Shown here piece by piece: positions 14,343 to 23,948 of a stretch of 52,167 bases of DNA. The position numbers and the translations under genes were made by a program. Source of the stretch: a virus; IMG/VR virus record IMGVR_UViG_3300015245_000043, positions 1 through 52,167 of that record; one strand, given 5' to 3'. Under the pieces are notes generated by a model, which was given only the letters and a program-made list of their open reading frames with translations, was not told the DNA's origin and searched no databases. Position 1 is the first letter of the stretch, and the number at the start of each line of letters is the position of its first letter.

Positions 14343-14509
14343 ACCCGACACTTGGCAGTTTCCGGCCCGACACTTCTCGCGTTGTTCCTACACTTTAGCG
14401 CGTAAATGCTTGACAACGCACCGTCGGTTTAGTGTCGGGGTAAGACAGTGTCTCACTTCAAACCCGACACCGTCACGACACTGAATTCATTCAGAAAGCT
14501 CGTGTCGGT

Positions 14510-14524
14510 TGCACGGTAATTGTC
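14510..14524 (+). repeat. 15-bp direct repeat TGCACGGTAATTGTC, copy 2
   Basis: It is identical to 14328-14342 and lies just beyond the end of the giant virion protein gene. Confidence 0.8.
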
Positions 14525-14541
14525 CGGCAGAGCGCTGATTT

Positions 14542-17500
14542 TCAACGAAAGCCAGCGCTCTCGCCGGTACTCTGCCGGAAACCACTTCCGCTGCTAGCGC
14601 TCTCGCGGAAGCCGGCCGCGCCGCCGCTCTTGCGAGTGTGCTTCTTCCCGGCAAACAGATCGACGATCGCATTTTTCACCATCGGCGCCGCCGACGAGAA
14701 CATGGTCGACGACGCGATGGCTTCGCCGACGACGCCCAGGCGCCCGGCCGGCAGCGCTGAGATGCCGCCCTCGATCAGCGGCAGGACAGTCGAGCCATAG
14801 ATCGCCCGCACCAGCTTGCGCTTCGACGTGTTGGTGTGCGACGTGTCGCGCAGGTACTCCATCGTCGCATCGGCAAGCTGGTAGGGGATGGCGGCGTAGG
14901 CGCCGATGCCAAGGTCGGCGAAGGAGCGGTCGTACTTCAAGCCGCCAACCAGGGTGTTGACGATCGGGTCGAGCAGCCCGAACAGATTGGAGCGCGTCGC
15001 CAGGAGCATCGCCTTGTCGGTATCCGGCCGCTGCTCCCATTGGTCGCCGTTAAGCAGCTTCTCGCGACCATAGCCGAACAGCATCGCCATGCCGGCGGCC
15101 ACGCTGTAGCCAGCCATCATCGAGATCACGCGCGACGGGTCGCCGGTCTTGGCGCCCTGCGCGATCTTGCGGAGGGTCGACTTCTGCACATTGCGCCAGT
15201 AGGCGTAATTGAAGCTCATCAGCGCGAAGATCGCCCGCTGCGAGGTCGTCGCCCGTTCCGCCTTGTCGTACTTCTTCGGGTTCTGGATCGTGTAGTCAAC
15301 CAGGCGCGCGACGGCCTGGCTGTACTGCCGGCCCATCTCGCCGGCCTTCGCCATCTGGTCGATCGTCACGTAGCCGTCGTGATCGGTAAGGAACTTGGCG
15401 AACTTCGGCAGGTTGGCCTCGTCGATGCCAAGCTCGCGTAGCTCCAGCTTCGCGGTCGCGTCGCCGGCAGCGGCGGCTCTGGTCATCTGGTCAAGCTGCG
15501 CCCGGCCGACGATCGTCATCGCCGTGCGCTGGCCGCGCGTCAGCTTCGCCAACAGATTGCGCTCGTAGAATTGCTCCGTGATCCGGCGCTGCCAACGCTT
15601 GAACGCCTGGTCGCCGAAACGGTTGTGCATGATCTGCTCCATCCCACCGCGCGAGATGATGCCGTTCATGCGCGCGAAGTCCTGCGCCTCCTTGTAAAAC
15701 GCGCCGCCTGATAGCTGAGCGAAGGTGTGACCGAATGCCTTGGCGCCGTCGAGCGCGCCCCGGAAACCGCCGCGCGTGACGGCGGCGGTGAACGGTTCCG
15801 AAAGCGACGAGATCGCGCTGAGCGGCAGGAGCGCCACCTGGCCTAGCAGGTTGATCGCCGACGCCAGGTGACTGCTCACCGTGTTGTCGGCGCTGTAGGT
15901 GCCGTGACCAAGGATTGCCTGCGTCAACCGCTGCACGGTCTGAAAGTCCTCGGTGCTGAGACCGTCGCGCGATGCCTGGCGTAGGCGCTCCTGCATCTTC
16001 TCGCCGTTCGGCCCGAAGCGACGCGCGCTCTCGATCCGACGCGCCGACGCGATGCCGTAGCGTTGCAGCAATTCGAGCGGGTCGTGCAGCAGGTACTTCC
16101 GCATTACCTCGTCGGCCTCTTTCGGGAAGCTGCGCGGCTTCTCGTGGCGCTGGCCGAAGCCCAGGCCCGGCCGCGAGAATTCGATGTCGTCGCCGAAGAT
16201 CGCTTGCTGAAACAGCGTCTCCGCTGCCGTCACGTGATCGTCGAAGCCCATCTTCTTGAACATCGAGCCGGCGGCTTTGATGAACCCCTCGCGGTCCTTG
16301 CCGACCGCATCGGTGTCGAGCATGCGCGGCAGGTAGCCTGGCACGTAGCCGATGCCGGCGCCGACCTTCTCGGCATCGAAGTGCCGCAGGTCGAGGAGAT
16401 GGCGAAGCTCCGACCATGCCTTCCTGATCTCCGGCGTGACCCTGCCCGACGGCCGGCGCCGCGCCAGGAGATCGCCTAGCACCGCGCGCTCCTCCGGCTT
16501 CGAGAACCGGCCGAAGGCGGCCTCGATGGCGTTCTCGACCTTGTTGGCAAAGGCGTTGCTCGACCGCTCGACGGCTTCGGCGAAGGTCTCCGGCTGATGA
16601 CGCCCGCTGCCGCGATCGGTCGCGATCATGTCGACGTGTTCGGCCAGCGCCTTGCTGTGCGCGTACTTGGCGCGGATCGCATGCAGCACCGATCCCATCG
16701 GCGTCAAGCCAAGGGCGCGGCCCTCGTCGCGCCCGCGCTTGGCGATGTACGTCGCGCCCGACGCCGTCTTGGTCAAGGCGTTGCCAATGGTGCGGCCCAA
16801 CCCGCCGATGTCACCCGCCAGCTTCCGCCATAGCGCGGGATCAAACATCGGGTTGCTGTAGAAGGTCGACAATCCCTTCGATCCGCTGGTGCGCTCCAGC
16901 ACGCCCTCGATTGCTTCGAGGGTATTCGGGATCACCATCTTGGTCTCAGCACCGCGCGCCGTCTGCAAGGTGCGCTCGACGAAGGTCGGCGCCTCGTAGC
17001 CTGGCGGCGCCGGATGTTCCTTCGCAAACTCAGCGCCCGCGCGCCGCCCGAAGTCGTAGGACGGCCCGGTGCTGCGCCGATCGACGCCATGCACGCCATC
17101 GCGAAAGCCAAGGGCGACGCTAGGCTCCATGTGACTGCCGCCCGGCACCGCCTGCGTGTAGCGCCCCTGCGCGCTCTTGGTCATGCTGTCAATCGCGTTC
17201 TCATAGTCGCTGATCTTCCGCTCGCGAGCGCTCTCGGCAGCACGCTCCTCCTCGGTCGGGAAGGGCGCCTCGGTCTTGCGCTTACTCTCGGCGGTGTACT
17301 CGGCGATCCGTCGCTCTTGCGCTGCCGCCGCCTCTGCGCGCGGCTCCTCTAGCGATGACGTGAATTCCTTCTGCAACCGCTGCGCCGTCGCCTTCTGCTC
17401 CTTCGACGGCTTGAACGGCTCCGCTCCGGTGCGCGGCTGCGACATGCGCGCCTCCGGCGCCGGGCGCGGCGCCTTGCGGTACTTCATCGCCTCCTTACCG

Positions 17501-20500
17501 CTCAGCGGCGCCTCGAATTCGCCCGCGATCTTGTCGATGTTGGCGGCGATCTTCGGTTCGGTTCGGAAGCCAGCGGCCAGGCCGACGAGCTTGTCACCAT
17601 CGTAGAACGCGAACACGCTCCCGTCCTTGTCGGCCTTGACATCGAGACCGTGCTGGTTGACGGCATAGTCATAGAATTTAGCGTTCATCGCGACGACCTT
17701 GTCGCCGACCTTGCCGTACACGGTCGTCAGCTTCTCGCTAACCTGGTGCGCGAAGATGGGCTTGAATTCCTTGGTCGCCGCCTTCCGGCTCTTGTCCATG
17801 AATTCGCGCATCTGCTCTGCGTTGCGCGCGGCTTCCTTGATCGGCAGCTTCGACTTGCCCCACGCCTCGTCGTAGGCGGGATCGAAGCCCTTGCGCCAGA
17901 TCATGTTGCCAGTGCCTTGCCAGTCGCCCGCGCGCACGCGCTGATCGCCGACTTCGATCATGTCGCGCGGCGACGCTTTGTCGATGTCCTCGACGGCATG
18001 GTAACCCTCGCGCAGCGTCGGCGGCTCAGGGTAGCCGGTCTTTTTCAGATGCTCGTAGACGGCGATCTCGATCCTGGCCTTGCGCGCCTTCTCCATCATG
18101 GCGTGACGCTGTTGGTTCATGCCCTGACCCTTGGTCTGCTCCAGGGCATGTTCGGCGCCGGCGATCTCCTCCCGCGCTCGACCGATCATCTCGTCGAAGT
18201 GCTTATCGGTGTACTTGGTCTCGCGGTTCCAATAGGCGTCGACCAGGTTGCGATATTTCTCGCGCGCCTCATTGAGGTCGAGACCCTTCACGCCCTCGAA
18301 AGGCGGTCGATCCGCTTCCGGCGCTGGCTCGACGCGCTCGCCTAGATCAGTCTGCGGCTCTGACACAGGCTCCTCGACGGGCGCCTTGGCCTTCCGCGCA
18401 CGCGCCGGCTTCTTCGGTGCCGGCGTCGGTTGTGTTTCTACCGCCGGTCCCTGAGCTTCCGGTTGTGGCGCTGGCTCTGGCGCTGCCTCAGTCGCAACCT
18501 CTGGCGCAGGTTGCTCCGTTGCTCGCGCCTGTGCAACCGGCTCCTCGACCGGCGTTACTCGCTCCTGTGCAGCCGGCTCCGGCGCCGCAGCGGGACGATG
18601 CTCCGGCGCCGGCTCCGCTGCCGGTTCCGGCTGCGGCGCAGTTCTCGCCGCCGGTCCCGGTGCCTCCTTGATCGCCAGGGGCGCCAGGGGCGCCTCCTGG
18701 CGTGCCTGCGGCCTCTCTGGCGGTGGCTCAGGCCCGCCGGGCGGTGCTTGCCCCTCTCCCCCTGGCGGCGGCTCCTGCGGCCCGCCAGGCGCCTCGCCGG
18801 CCGGCGGCTCCTCGTAGCGCGTGAATTCGCGAGCGGAGAACCCTTCGCCCCTTGGATGATTGACGATCTCGAAGCGCTGGTCGGTCGCCTGCTGCGCCCG
18901 CACGATCCAACGCGCCGCCTGCTTCTGGTCGCCGAAGATGATCGGCCCGCCGCCGGTCGAAAGGACATAGCCATCGGGATCGGTGTGATACCGACCGTCC
19001 TGGTCCGGCGGCTGCGGTGTGTTGGTCGAGCGCTTCCCCTCGTAGCGCTGCCGCGCCCGCGCCTGTGCCTGCTCCTGCTCGCTGCGGCGGTACTGTGTGC
19101 GCTCGCGCTGCGACCGCGCCCTTTCCTCAGCCTGGCGCCGCATCTCCTCGTGGAAGCGGCGCATGACATCCTCGAAGGTCGGACGCGGCCGACCAGGGTG
19201 AGGACCGCCCGGCTGTTCGGGAAACGGCGCACGGCCGACGTGCGGCGGCTCGCCGACATCGGGCGGCGTCATCCGGTAGGTCTGGCGCTGCTCGCGGCCG
19301 ACACCCTCGCCTGGCATGCGCGCCGTCTCCGGCGGACGCGGCCCGCGCACGCGCTGCTGTACGTCCTGTGCCAGGCGCGGCTCCTTGGCGTAGCTCGTCG
19401 TCGAAAGGTTCCGCATCGGCACAACGTAGTCGATCGATCCCTCGACATCGCGGCCGGTCCTGGGATCGTAGCGCCGCACGACCGCATTCTTGCCTTGCTG
19501 CCGGACCACGCGAACCGGGAAGCCCTGGTCGAGGATCACGCGCTCCGGCGAAGCACCCATCGTGCGCCCGGCCGGTGACACGTCGACGGCGCCCGGCGTC
19601 TCGACCGCTCGCGCCCGCTGCCGCTCAGCAAGCGCGAAGGCACCGCCGGCTTCTCTCTGCCCCTGAATATCCGTCGGCGTCATTGGCTGGCGTGCTGCCG
19701 GTGCCGTCAGCCGCGCCGCTCCGGCCTCGATCGCGGGCGCGCCCTGCCCCTCCTCGGCGCGCATGCCGGCGCCGCCTTCGGCTCCCATCGCCCGCGCCTG
19801 GTGCGCGATCTCCTCCGGCGTCAGCCTGGTCGGCTGCGGCTCGATCACCGCCGACAGGTTGTACTTGCCGCTGCGAAGCTCCGTCGCCAGCGGCAGGCGC
19901 TCCTCGGCAGCGTAGCGCTCCGGCGTGATCACACCAGGCAGCGGCTCGCGCGCACGCGGCAGGTTGGCCGCGCCGGGCGCGATCTCGCCTTCTGCGACGC
20001 CAGTGATCTCGCGCCGCAGCGTCTCGACTTCGGCCTCTTGCTGACGCCCCTGCTTCGCCGCCGGCCCGCGCCGCTGCTCCGGCGGAACCGGCGCGCCCCC
20101 TTCGACCGGCGGCTGCTCTGTCATTGACAACCGCTCTTGCGTCGCCGCCGCCTGTCTCGCCTTCTCGACCGGATCGGCTTCGGCGGCCCGCCGCGTCTCC
20201 AGTCGCTTGGTCAGCACGTCGACCTGCTGCGGCGTCAATTGATCGGCGTGCGCGTCGATGAACGCCTGCACGTCGGGAGAGCGCGCGAATTCCGCCTGCT
20301 CCTCCGGCGTGATAGTCGAGACATCGATCGCCTCCGGCCGCACGCCGCGCTTGCGCGACAACCAATTCTTCGCGATCCCGATGAAGCGCCCGGCGATCGG
20401 CAACGCACCGCCGCCGACGGCGCTGGTGACGCCGGCCATAAGCGTCTGCGTCGGATCGTATTCCTTCCGCGCGCCGGTCGAGACCTGCGACCGCTGCACG

Positions 20501-21525
20501 ATTGGATCGGTGAGCAGACCGATCAAGCCATTGACGACGGCTTCGCGCCCGGCGGTCCTGAGCAGCGTCGCGCCGCGCCCGGCCGGGATGTAGTTCTCCG
20601 GTGAGAGCATGCCGCCGCCAAGCTCGCCGCCGACGGCGGCGACGTAGCCGGCGACATCATGCGCGCCCGGCATCGCCTCGTACTGACCGGCGACCTGATG
20701 CTCGCGCGCCAGCCAGCCGCCGTGCATCTGGTCATACTGAGCCTGCGCCCGGTTGCGCTCGCTGCGGAGATCATCGAGCGATCGGCCGGCGAACGGCCCG
20801 CCAAGCGTCTGCTGCGCGACATCGTTCGGGTCCATCGCAGCCGGCGCGATAATCCCGGTCAGCGGATCGCGAACCGGCGCCTGCGGCGAGATGTAGGTCT
20901 TGCTGGCACCGCCCGGCAGCGGCAGCGTCTCCTTGACCGGCATCTGAAAATCGCTGCCAAGCGGAAGCGCGACGTTGCTGCCCTGGCCCTCCGCGTAGGC
21001 GATGATCGCGTCAAGCTGCTCGACCTGGCGCGCGTACTGCTCGCCGGCTTGAACATTCGACCGCGCCTGGCCCAACAAGGTGTTCTCGAAGCCGCGCTCG
21101 CCATGCGCCAGGAAGCGCTCGCCGGCCGTCGGGTCGGCGATTGGCAATTGCGCCGCTGCGGCAATCGTCGGTCCCGGCCGCTGCGCCGTCTGCGTCGCAA
21201 TGTCTGCGGCTTGCACCGTCGGCCCGGCGCGCATCGTCGTGCCGGTGTTCGGATCGTAGGCGGGGATCGCCTGCGGCGGCGTCGGCGCGCCGAAGATGTC
21301 GGGCAGCGTGCGCGCCAGGTCGGCGTGCAGCGTCGGCGATGCCGCCGGTCGCGGCGCTGAGACTTCGGCGTCGCTGAAAGTCCGCTTCGCCGTCGGCGCC
21401 GCTGGCGCTGCCGACTGCTGCGGCGCTGAGACTTCGGCGTCGCTAAAGGTCCGCTTCCTAACAGGCGTCTCGGTCGCCGCTGCCGGCGTGAACAGGAGCG
21501 GGATACTCAGCCGATCATCGGGCAT
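14542..21525 (-). CDS. Giant virion protein (2327 residues), probably ejected with DNA
   Basis: This is the last and largest gene of the late operon. The N terminus carries a direct repeat KRTFSDAEVSAP (about residues 24-35 and 47-58). Long proline-, alanine- and glutamate-rich tracts occupy the middle. A region near 1150-1350 (LDLNEAREKYRNLVDAYWNR and following) and a mostly helical last third (YSNPMFDPALWRKLAG, GYVPGYLPRMLDTDAVGK) appear folded. The C terminus ends in repeated GFR motifs (GSGFRQSTGESAGFR). The plan resembles the large polyvalent or internal virion proteins of podoviruses, packed in the capsid and delivered into the host. No enzymatic motif was recognised with confidence. 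The transglycosylase is on the preceding gene. Confidence 0.75.
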   Translation of the reverse strand: MPDDRLSIPLLFTPAAATETPVRKRTFSDAEVSAPQQSAAPAAPTAKRTFSDAEVSAPRPAASPTLHADLARTLPDIFGAPTPPQAIPAYDPNTGTTMRAGPTVQAADIATQTAQRPGPTIAAAAQLPIADPTAGERFLAHGERGFENTLLGQARSNVQAGEQYARQVEQLDAIIAYAEGQGSNVALPLGSDFQMPVKETLPLPGGASKTYISPQAPVRDPLTGIIAPAAMDPNDVAQQTLGGPFAGRSLDDLRSERNRAQAQYDQMHGGWLAREHQVAGQYEAMPGAHDVAGYVAAVGGELGGGMLSPENYIPAGRGATLLRTAGREAVVNGLIGLLTDPIVQRSQVSTGARKEYDPTQTLMAGVTSAVGGGALPIAGRFIGIAKNWLSRKRGVRPEAIDVSTITPEEQAEFARSPDVQAFIDAHADQLTPQQVDVLTKRLETRRAAEADPVEKARQAAATQERLSMTEQPPVEGGAPVPPEQRRGPAAKQGRQQEAEVETLRREITGVAEGEIAPGAANLPRAREPLPGVITPERYAAEERLPLATELRSGKYNLSAVIEPQPTRLTPEEIAHQARAMGAEGGAGMRAEEGQGAPAIEAGAARLTAPAARQPMTPTDIQGQREAGGAFALAERQRARAVETPGAVDVSPAGRTMGASPERVILDQGFPVRVVRQQGKNAVVRRYDPRTGRDVEGSIDYVVPMRNLSTTSYAKEPRLAQDVQQRVRGPRPPETARMPGEGVGREQRQTYRMTPPDVGEPPHVGRAPFPEQPGGPHPGRPRPTFEDVMRRFHEEMRRQAEERARSQRERTQYRRSEQEQAQARARQRYEGKRSTNTPQPPDQDGRYHTDPDGYVLSTGGGPIIFGDQKQAARWIVRAQQATDQRFEIVNHPRGEGFSAREFTRYEEPPAGEAPGGPQEPPPGGEGQAPPGGPEPPPERPQARQEAPLAPLAIKEAPGPAARTAPQPEPAAEPAPEHRPAAAPEPAAQERVTPVEEPVAQARATEQPAPEVATEAAPEPAPQPEAQGPAVETQPTPAPKKPARARKAKAPVEEPVSEPQTDLGERVEPAPEADRPPFEGVKGLDLNEAREKYRNLVDAYWNRETKYTDKHFDEMIGRAREEIAGAEHALEQTKGQGMNQQRHAMMEKARKARIEIAVYEHLKKTGYPEPPTLREGYHAVEDIDKASPRDMIEVGDQRVRAGDWQGTGNMIWRKGFDPAYDEAWGKSKLPIKEAARNAEQMREFMDKSRKAATKEFKPIFAHQVSEKLTTVYGKVGDKVVAMNAKFYDYAVNQHGLDVKADKDGSVFAFYDGDKLVGLAAGFRTEPKIAANIDKIAGEFEAPLSGKEAMKYRKAPRPAPEARMSQPRTGAEPFKPSKEQKATAQRLQKEFTSSLEEPRAEAAAAQERRIAEYTAESKRKTEAPFPTEEERAAESARERKISDYENAIDSMTKSAQGRYTQAVPGGSHMEPSVALGFRDGVHGVDRRSTGPSYDFGRRAGAEFAKEHPAPPGYEAPTFVERTLQTARGAETKMVIPNTLEAIEGVLERTSGSKGLSTFYSNPMFDPALWRKLAGDIGGLGRTIGNALTKTASGATYIAKRGRDEGRALGLTPMGSVLHAIRAKYAHSKALAEHVDMIATDRGSGRHQPETFAEAVERSSNAFANKVENAIEAAFGRFSKPEERAVLGDLLARRRPSGRVTPEIRKAWSELRHLLDLRHFDAEKVGAGIGYVPGYLPRMLDTDAVGKDREGFIKAAGSMFKKMGFDDHVTAAETLFQQAIFGDDIEFSRPGLGFGQRHEKPRSFPKEADEVMRKYLLHDPLELLQRYGIASARRIESARRFGPNGEKMQERLRQASRDGLSTEDFQTVQRLTQAILGHGTYSADNTVSSHLASAINLLGQVALLPLSAISSLSEPFTAAVTRGGFRGALDGAKAFGHTFAQLSGGAFYKEAQDFARMNGIISRGGMEQIMHNRFGDQAFKRWQRRITEQFYERNLLAKLTRGQRTAMTIVGRAQLDQMTRAAAAGDATAKLELRELGIDEANLPKFAKFLTDHDGYVTIDQMAKAGEMGRQYSQAVARLVDYTIQNPKKYDKAERATTSQRAIFALMSFNYAYWRNVQKSTLRKIAQGAKTGDPSRVISMMAGYSVAAGMAMLFGYGREKLLNGDQWEQRPDTDKAMLLATRSNLFGLLDPIVNTLVGGLKYDRSFADLGIGAYAAIPYQLADATMEYLRDTSHTNTSKRKLVRAIYGSTVLPLIEGGISALPAGRLGVVGEAIASSTMFSSAAPMVKNAIVDLFAGKKHTRKSGGAAGFRESASSGSGFRQSTGESAGFR

Positions 21526-23244
21526 CTACGGCTCCTCCCACTCTGCCCCCGGTACGCCTGTCCAACGCAGCGGCCCATGTGCCGGCGTGTCGTAGACCGT
21601 GCCGACGACGCGGTCCTGCGCGGCCGGCATCGCCGTCGATTGCGCGGGCGCCGCCGCTGACGCGGTTCCGGCGGCAGGCGCAGCCGGCGTCGCGGGCGCC
21701 TGTTTCGGCACCATCGAGAAGTCAGTCGCGTTGAACGGTCCCGACGGATCAGTCGGCTTGGCGATGTCGTAATTGCTATTGAGCCAGTTCAAGCCGGCGA
21801 CGACGGCATCATTGATGTTCCCGTTGCTGGTGTTCCAGGCATCGTCGACCGCCTTGACATAGGCGGTGAGGTCGGCGTCGGGCAACGTGCCTAGCACGTT
21901 CTGCGTGAAGTAATTGATGTCGACGCCAAGCTGGTTGCTGAGCAGTTCGCGAATGCGCTGATCGTCGGCCGGCGTCGGCTGTCCGACCTTGGTCGTCGCG
22001 CCGCCGCTAACCACGTCAGGCATCTTCGGCGCGGTGACCTTTAGCTCCAGCAAGCCAGTGTTCGGATTGCGCTCGTAGACGCTGGCACCGCCGGACACTT
22101 CGAGCGGCGCTTCCGGTTTCGGCGCGGTGTAGACACCGCCTCCCGGCCCGAAGATGTCAGGAACGCCGCCGCTGGCGTCGGCGACTTGAACAGGTTGTTG
22201 CTGCGTCACCGCCGCCTGCGTCGTCTGCGCCTGATCCGGTTGCAGCCCGGCATTGCGGAGGATGTCGGTCACATAGTCAGTCGTCGACGCCGGTCGCCCG
22301 CCGATGCCGCCCTTCTCATAATTACCAGCGCCCCAATTGTAGGCGGTCAGCGCGGCGTCCCAGGTGCCGTACTGCTTCTTCAACCCTGAGAGATACTGCG
22401 CGGCGAAGTGAATGTCGGCGCCAGGATCGACGCCTGGCGTGTAGGGATCGGCGCCGTAGCCTGGCGCGGCGGCGGTGTCGACCATCGTCTGCGCCATGCC
22501 GCGCTCGCCCGACGTGCCAAGGGCATTGAGCCGGAATTTGCTCTCACGCCACAGAACCTCCGTCAGTATCTCCGGCGGGATACCGCTGGCCTCGGCCTCA
22601 TCGAGGATCGTCTGCTTATAGACTTCCGGCGCCTGGTGCGGCGTCGGCTGCACAGGAAGCTGCTCCGATTGAACCGACGCGGTCTGCGGCGCGATCGTGT
22701 CAGCCATCGAGGTCGGCGCCGTCGTCGACGCGAACCGCGACTTCGGCATGACGACCTGCTCGCCTGGTGACAAGGTGATCGGCTTGCCGCGCGAGATGGC
22801 TTCGGCTTCCTGTTGCGATCCCGCGAAGTCGAGACCGGGATCGGTGCCGGTCGCGATCAGCGCGTTGCGCTTGAAGTCGCTGCCGCCGCCGCTATAGGCC
22901 GCGCCCGTCCGCATCAGATCGGCCAGATCGGACGGCTTGTAGTCGGCGCCGATCGCATACTGACTGAGGTACGGCATCGCCTGCCGGTAGTTTTCTTCCG
23001 ACAAGGTCTGTCCCTGCGGGACATTGAATACCGTCGACATCGCCGTCTGTAGGCTCTCCAGCGCCTTGTCGGCGCGCAGCTTGCGGTTGATCTCGTCGTA
23101 GGTCTTGGTCGTCTCGGCTTCGCGGTAGGCGCCAAGCTGCGCCTTGTCACTCGTCGCCGGATCGCCGAACAACGCCAGACCAAGATTGGAGAACCCTGCG
23201 TTCCAAGGGTTGTCAGACGACATCGGGTTGCTGATCTTCGCCAT
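21526..23244 (-). CDS. Internal virion protein with lytic transglycosylase domain
   Basis: This 572-residue protein is counted from the ATG at 23244, which has TAGGAC about 7 bases upstream. An SLT-type transglycosylase lies near residues 215-320: ILTEVLWRESKFRLNALGTS with the catalytic Glu in RESKF, GERGMAQTM, then FAAQYLSGLKKQYGTWDAAL and AYNWGAGNY. This domain cuts peptidoglycan so that the tail can cross the wall during DNA ejection, as in T7 gp16. The remainder is alanine-, proline- and threonine-rich. The stop abuts the start of the giant protein gene, so the two may act together in the ejection apparatus. Confidence 0.88.
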   Translation of the reverse strand: MAKISNPMSSDNPWNAGFSNLGLALFGDPATSDKAQLGAYREAETTKTYDEINRKLRADKALESLQTAMSTVFNVPQGQTLSEENYRQAMPYLSQYAIGADYKPSDLADLMRTGAAYSGGGSDFKRNALIATGTDPGLDFAGSQQEAEAISRGKPITLSPGEQVVMPKSRFASTTAPTSMADTIAPQTASVQSEQLPVQPTPHQAPEVYKQTILDEAEASGIPPEILTEVLWRESKFRLNALGTSGERGMAQTMVDTAAAPGYGADPYTPGVDPGADIHFAAQYLSGLKKQYGTWDAALTAYNWGAGNYEKGGIGGRPASTTDYVTDILRNAGLQPDQAQTTQAAVTQQQPVQVADASGGVPDIFGPGGGVYTAPKPEAPLEVSGGASVYERNPNTGLLELKVTAPKMPDVVSGGATTKVGQPTPADDQRIRELLSNQLGVDINYFTQNVLGTLPDADLTAYVKAVDDAWNTSNGNINDAVVAGLNWLNSNYDIAKPTDPSGPFNATDFSMVPKQAPATPAAPAAGTASAAAPAQSTAMPAAQDRVVGTVYDTPAHGPLRWTGVPGAEWEEP

Positions 23245-23254
23245 GACCATTGTC

Positions 23255-23938
23255 CTACGGATGACTGCCGCCAAGCATCTGGTTGTACCAATTCAAGTTC
23301 TGTGTGTCGGCCGGCGTCATCGCCGGCATCGTCGTGCCGCTCGTCGGCACCTTCATCATCATGCCGCCGGCCGATGACAGCATGTCGCCTAGCGGAACCT
23401 TCGGCTTCGCGCCCTGCACGTTGGCGATGTCCATCTCTCCGGCGTTCTGCCAGCCTTGCATGAAATTCGCCCGCGTGCCGATCTCCTGCCCCAGGTTGGT
23501 CAGCCCCAGGTTTTGCAGCCAGGTGTTCGCATCGAAGCCAGACATCTTCGCCTGCCCGGCAAGTTGCGCCCGCGCCATGTCGAGCTTGGTCCCTAGCTGC
23601 TTCGCGGCCTCGGTCTTGACGATCGTCGGCGTTCCCTCATCAGTTTTGATGATGTTCATCTCTGGCGGCTTGTCGGCGGCGGCGGCCTCGTAGGCTTGCT
23701 GTCGCTTCGCCGTCTCCTCGTCGATTGCCTGGCGCTGCTGCTCCGGTGACAGCTTGTTCAAGCCCTGCTCCCAGGCTCCGAGCGCCTTCTTGCGCTCATC
23801 CTCGACCTTCTTGCGCGTGAAGTCGGCGATGTCGCCGATCTGCTTGCGCTTCTGCACCGCCTGCGCCGTCTGCATCGCCGCTCCGGCAGCGGCGACGGCC
23901 ATGCCGATCATTGCGGTCGTCGAGATAGGTTCGCCCAT
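23255..23938 (-). CDS. Internal virion protein (T7 gp14-like)
   Basis: The 227-residue protein has an N-terminal hydrophobic, alanine/glycine-rich segment (TTAMIGMAVAAAGAAMQTAQ) followed by a long charged helix and a glycine/methionine-rich end (SSAGGMMMKVPTSGTTMPAM). This layout, directly between a gp13-like region and the transglycosylase protein, is that of gp14-type internal proteins that form the outer-membrane part of the ejection channel. The assignment is from layout and order. Confidence 0.65.
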   Translation of the reverse strand: MGEPISTTAMIGMAVAAAGAAMQTAQAVQKRKQIGDIADFTRKKVEDERKKALGAWEQGLNKLSPEQQRQAIDEETAKRQQAYEAAAADKPPEMNIIKTDEGTPTIVKTEAAKQLGTKLDMARAQLAGQAKMSGFDANTWLQNLGLTNLGQEIGTRANFMQGWQNAGEMDIANVQGAKPKVPLGDMLSSAGGMMMKVPTSGTTMPAMTPADTQNLNWYNQMLGGSHP

Positions 23939-23948
23939 CGCGCTGCTC

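Larger units (their letters stand above)
14151..14541. other. Intergenic repeat cluster, candidate attP or binding-site array
   Basis: No gene is seen in this stretch between convergent int and the late operon. It carries TGTCGGG at 14259, CCCGACAC at 14344 and 14366 (22 bases apart), GTGTCGGG at 14432, CCCGACAC at 14463 and GTGTCGG at 14502, plus a 15-base direct repeat. Multiple short repeats beside an integrase gene are typical of attP arm sites, but an origin or regulatory array is also possible. No tRNA remnant that could mark the core was recognised. Confidence 0.5.

Noticed and set aside
14401-14440. TTGACA near 14410 as a promoter
   Set aside because: No -10 sequence lies 16-18 bases downstream, and both flanking operons end here.
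18400-19500. Several plus-strand frames opposite the giant virion gene
   Set aside because: They are shadows of low-complexity Pro/Ala/Glu coding sequence and have no ribosome binding sites.
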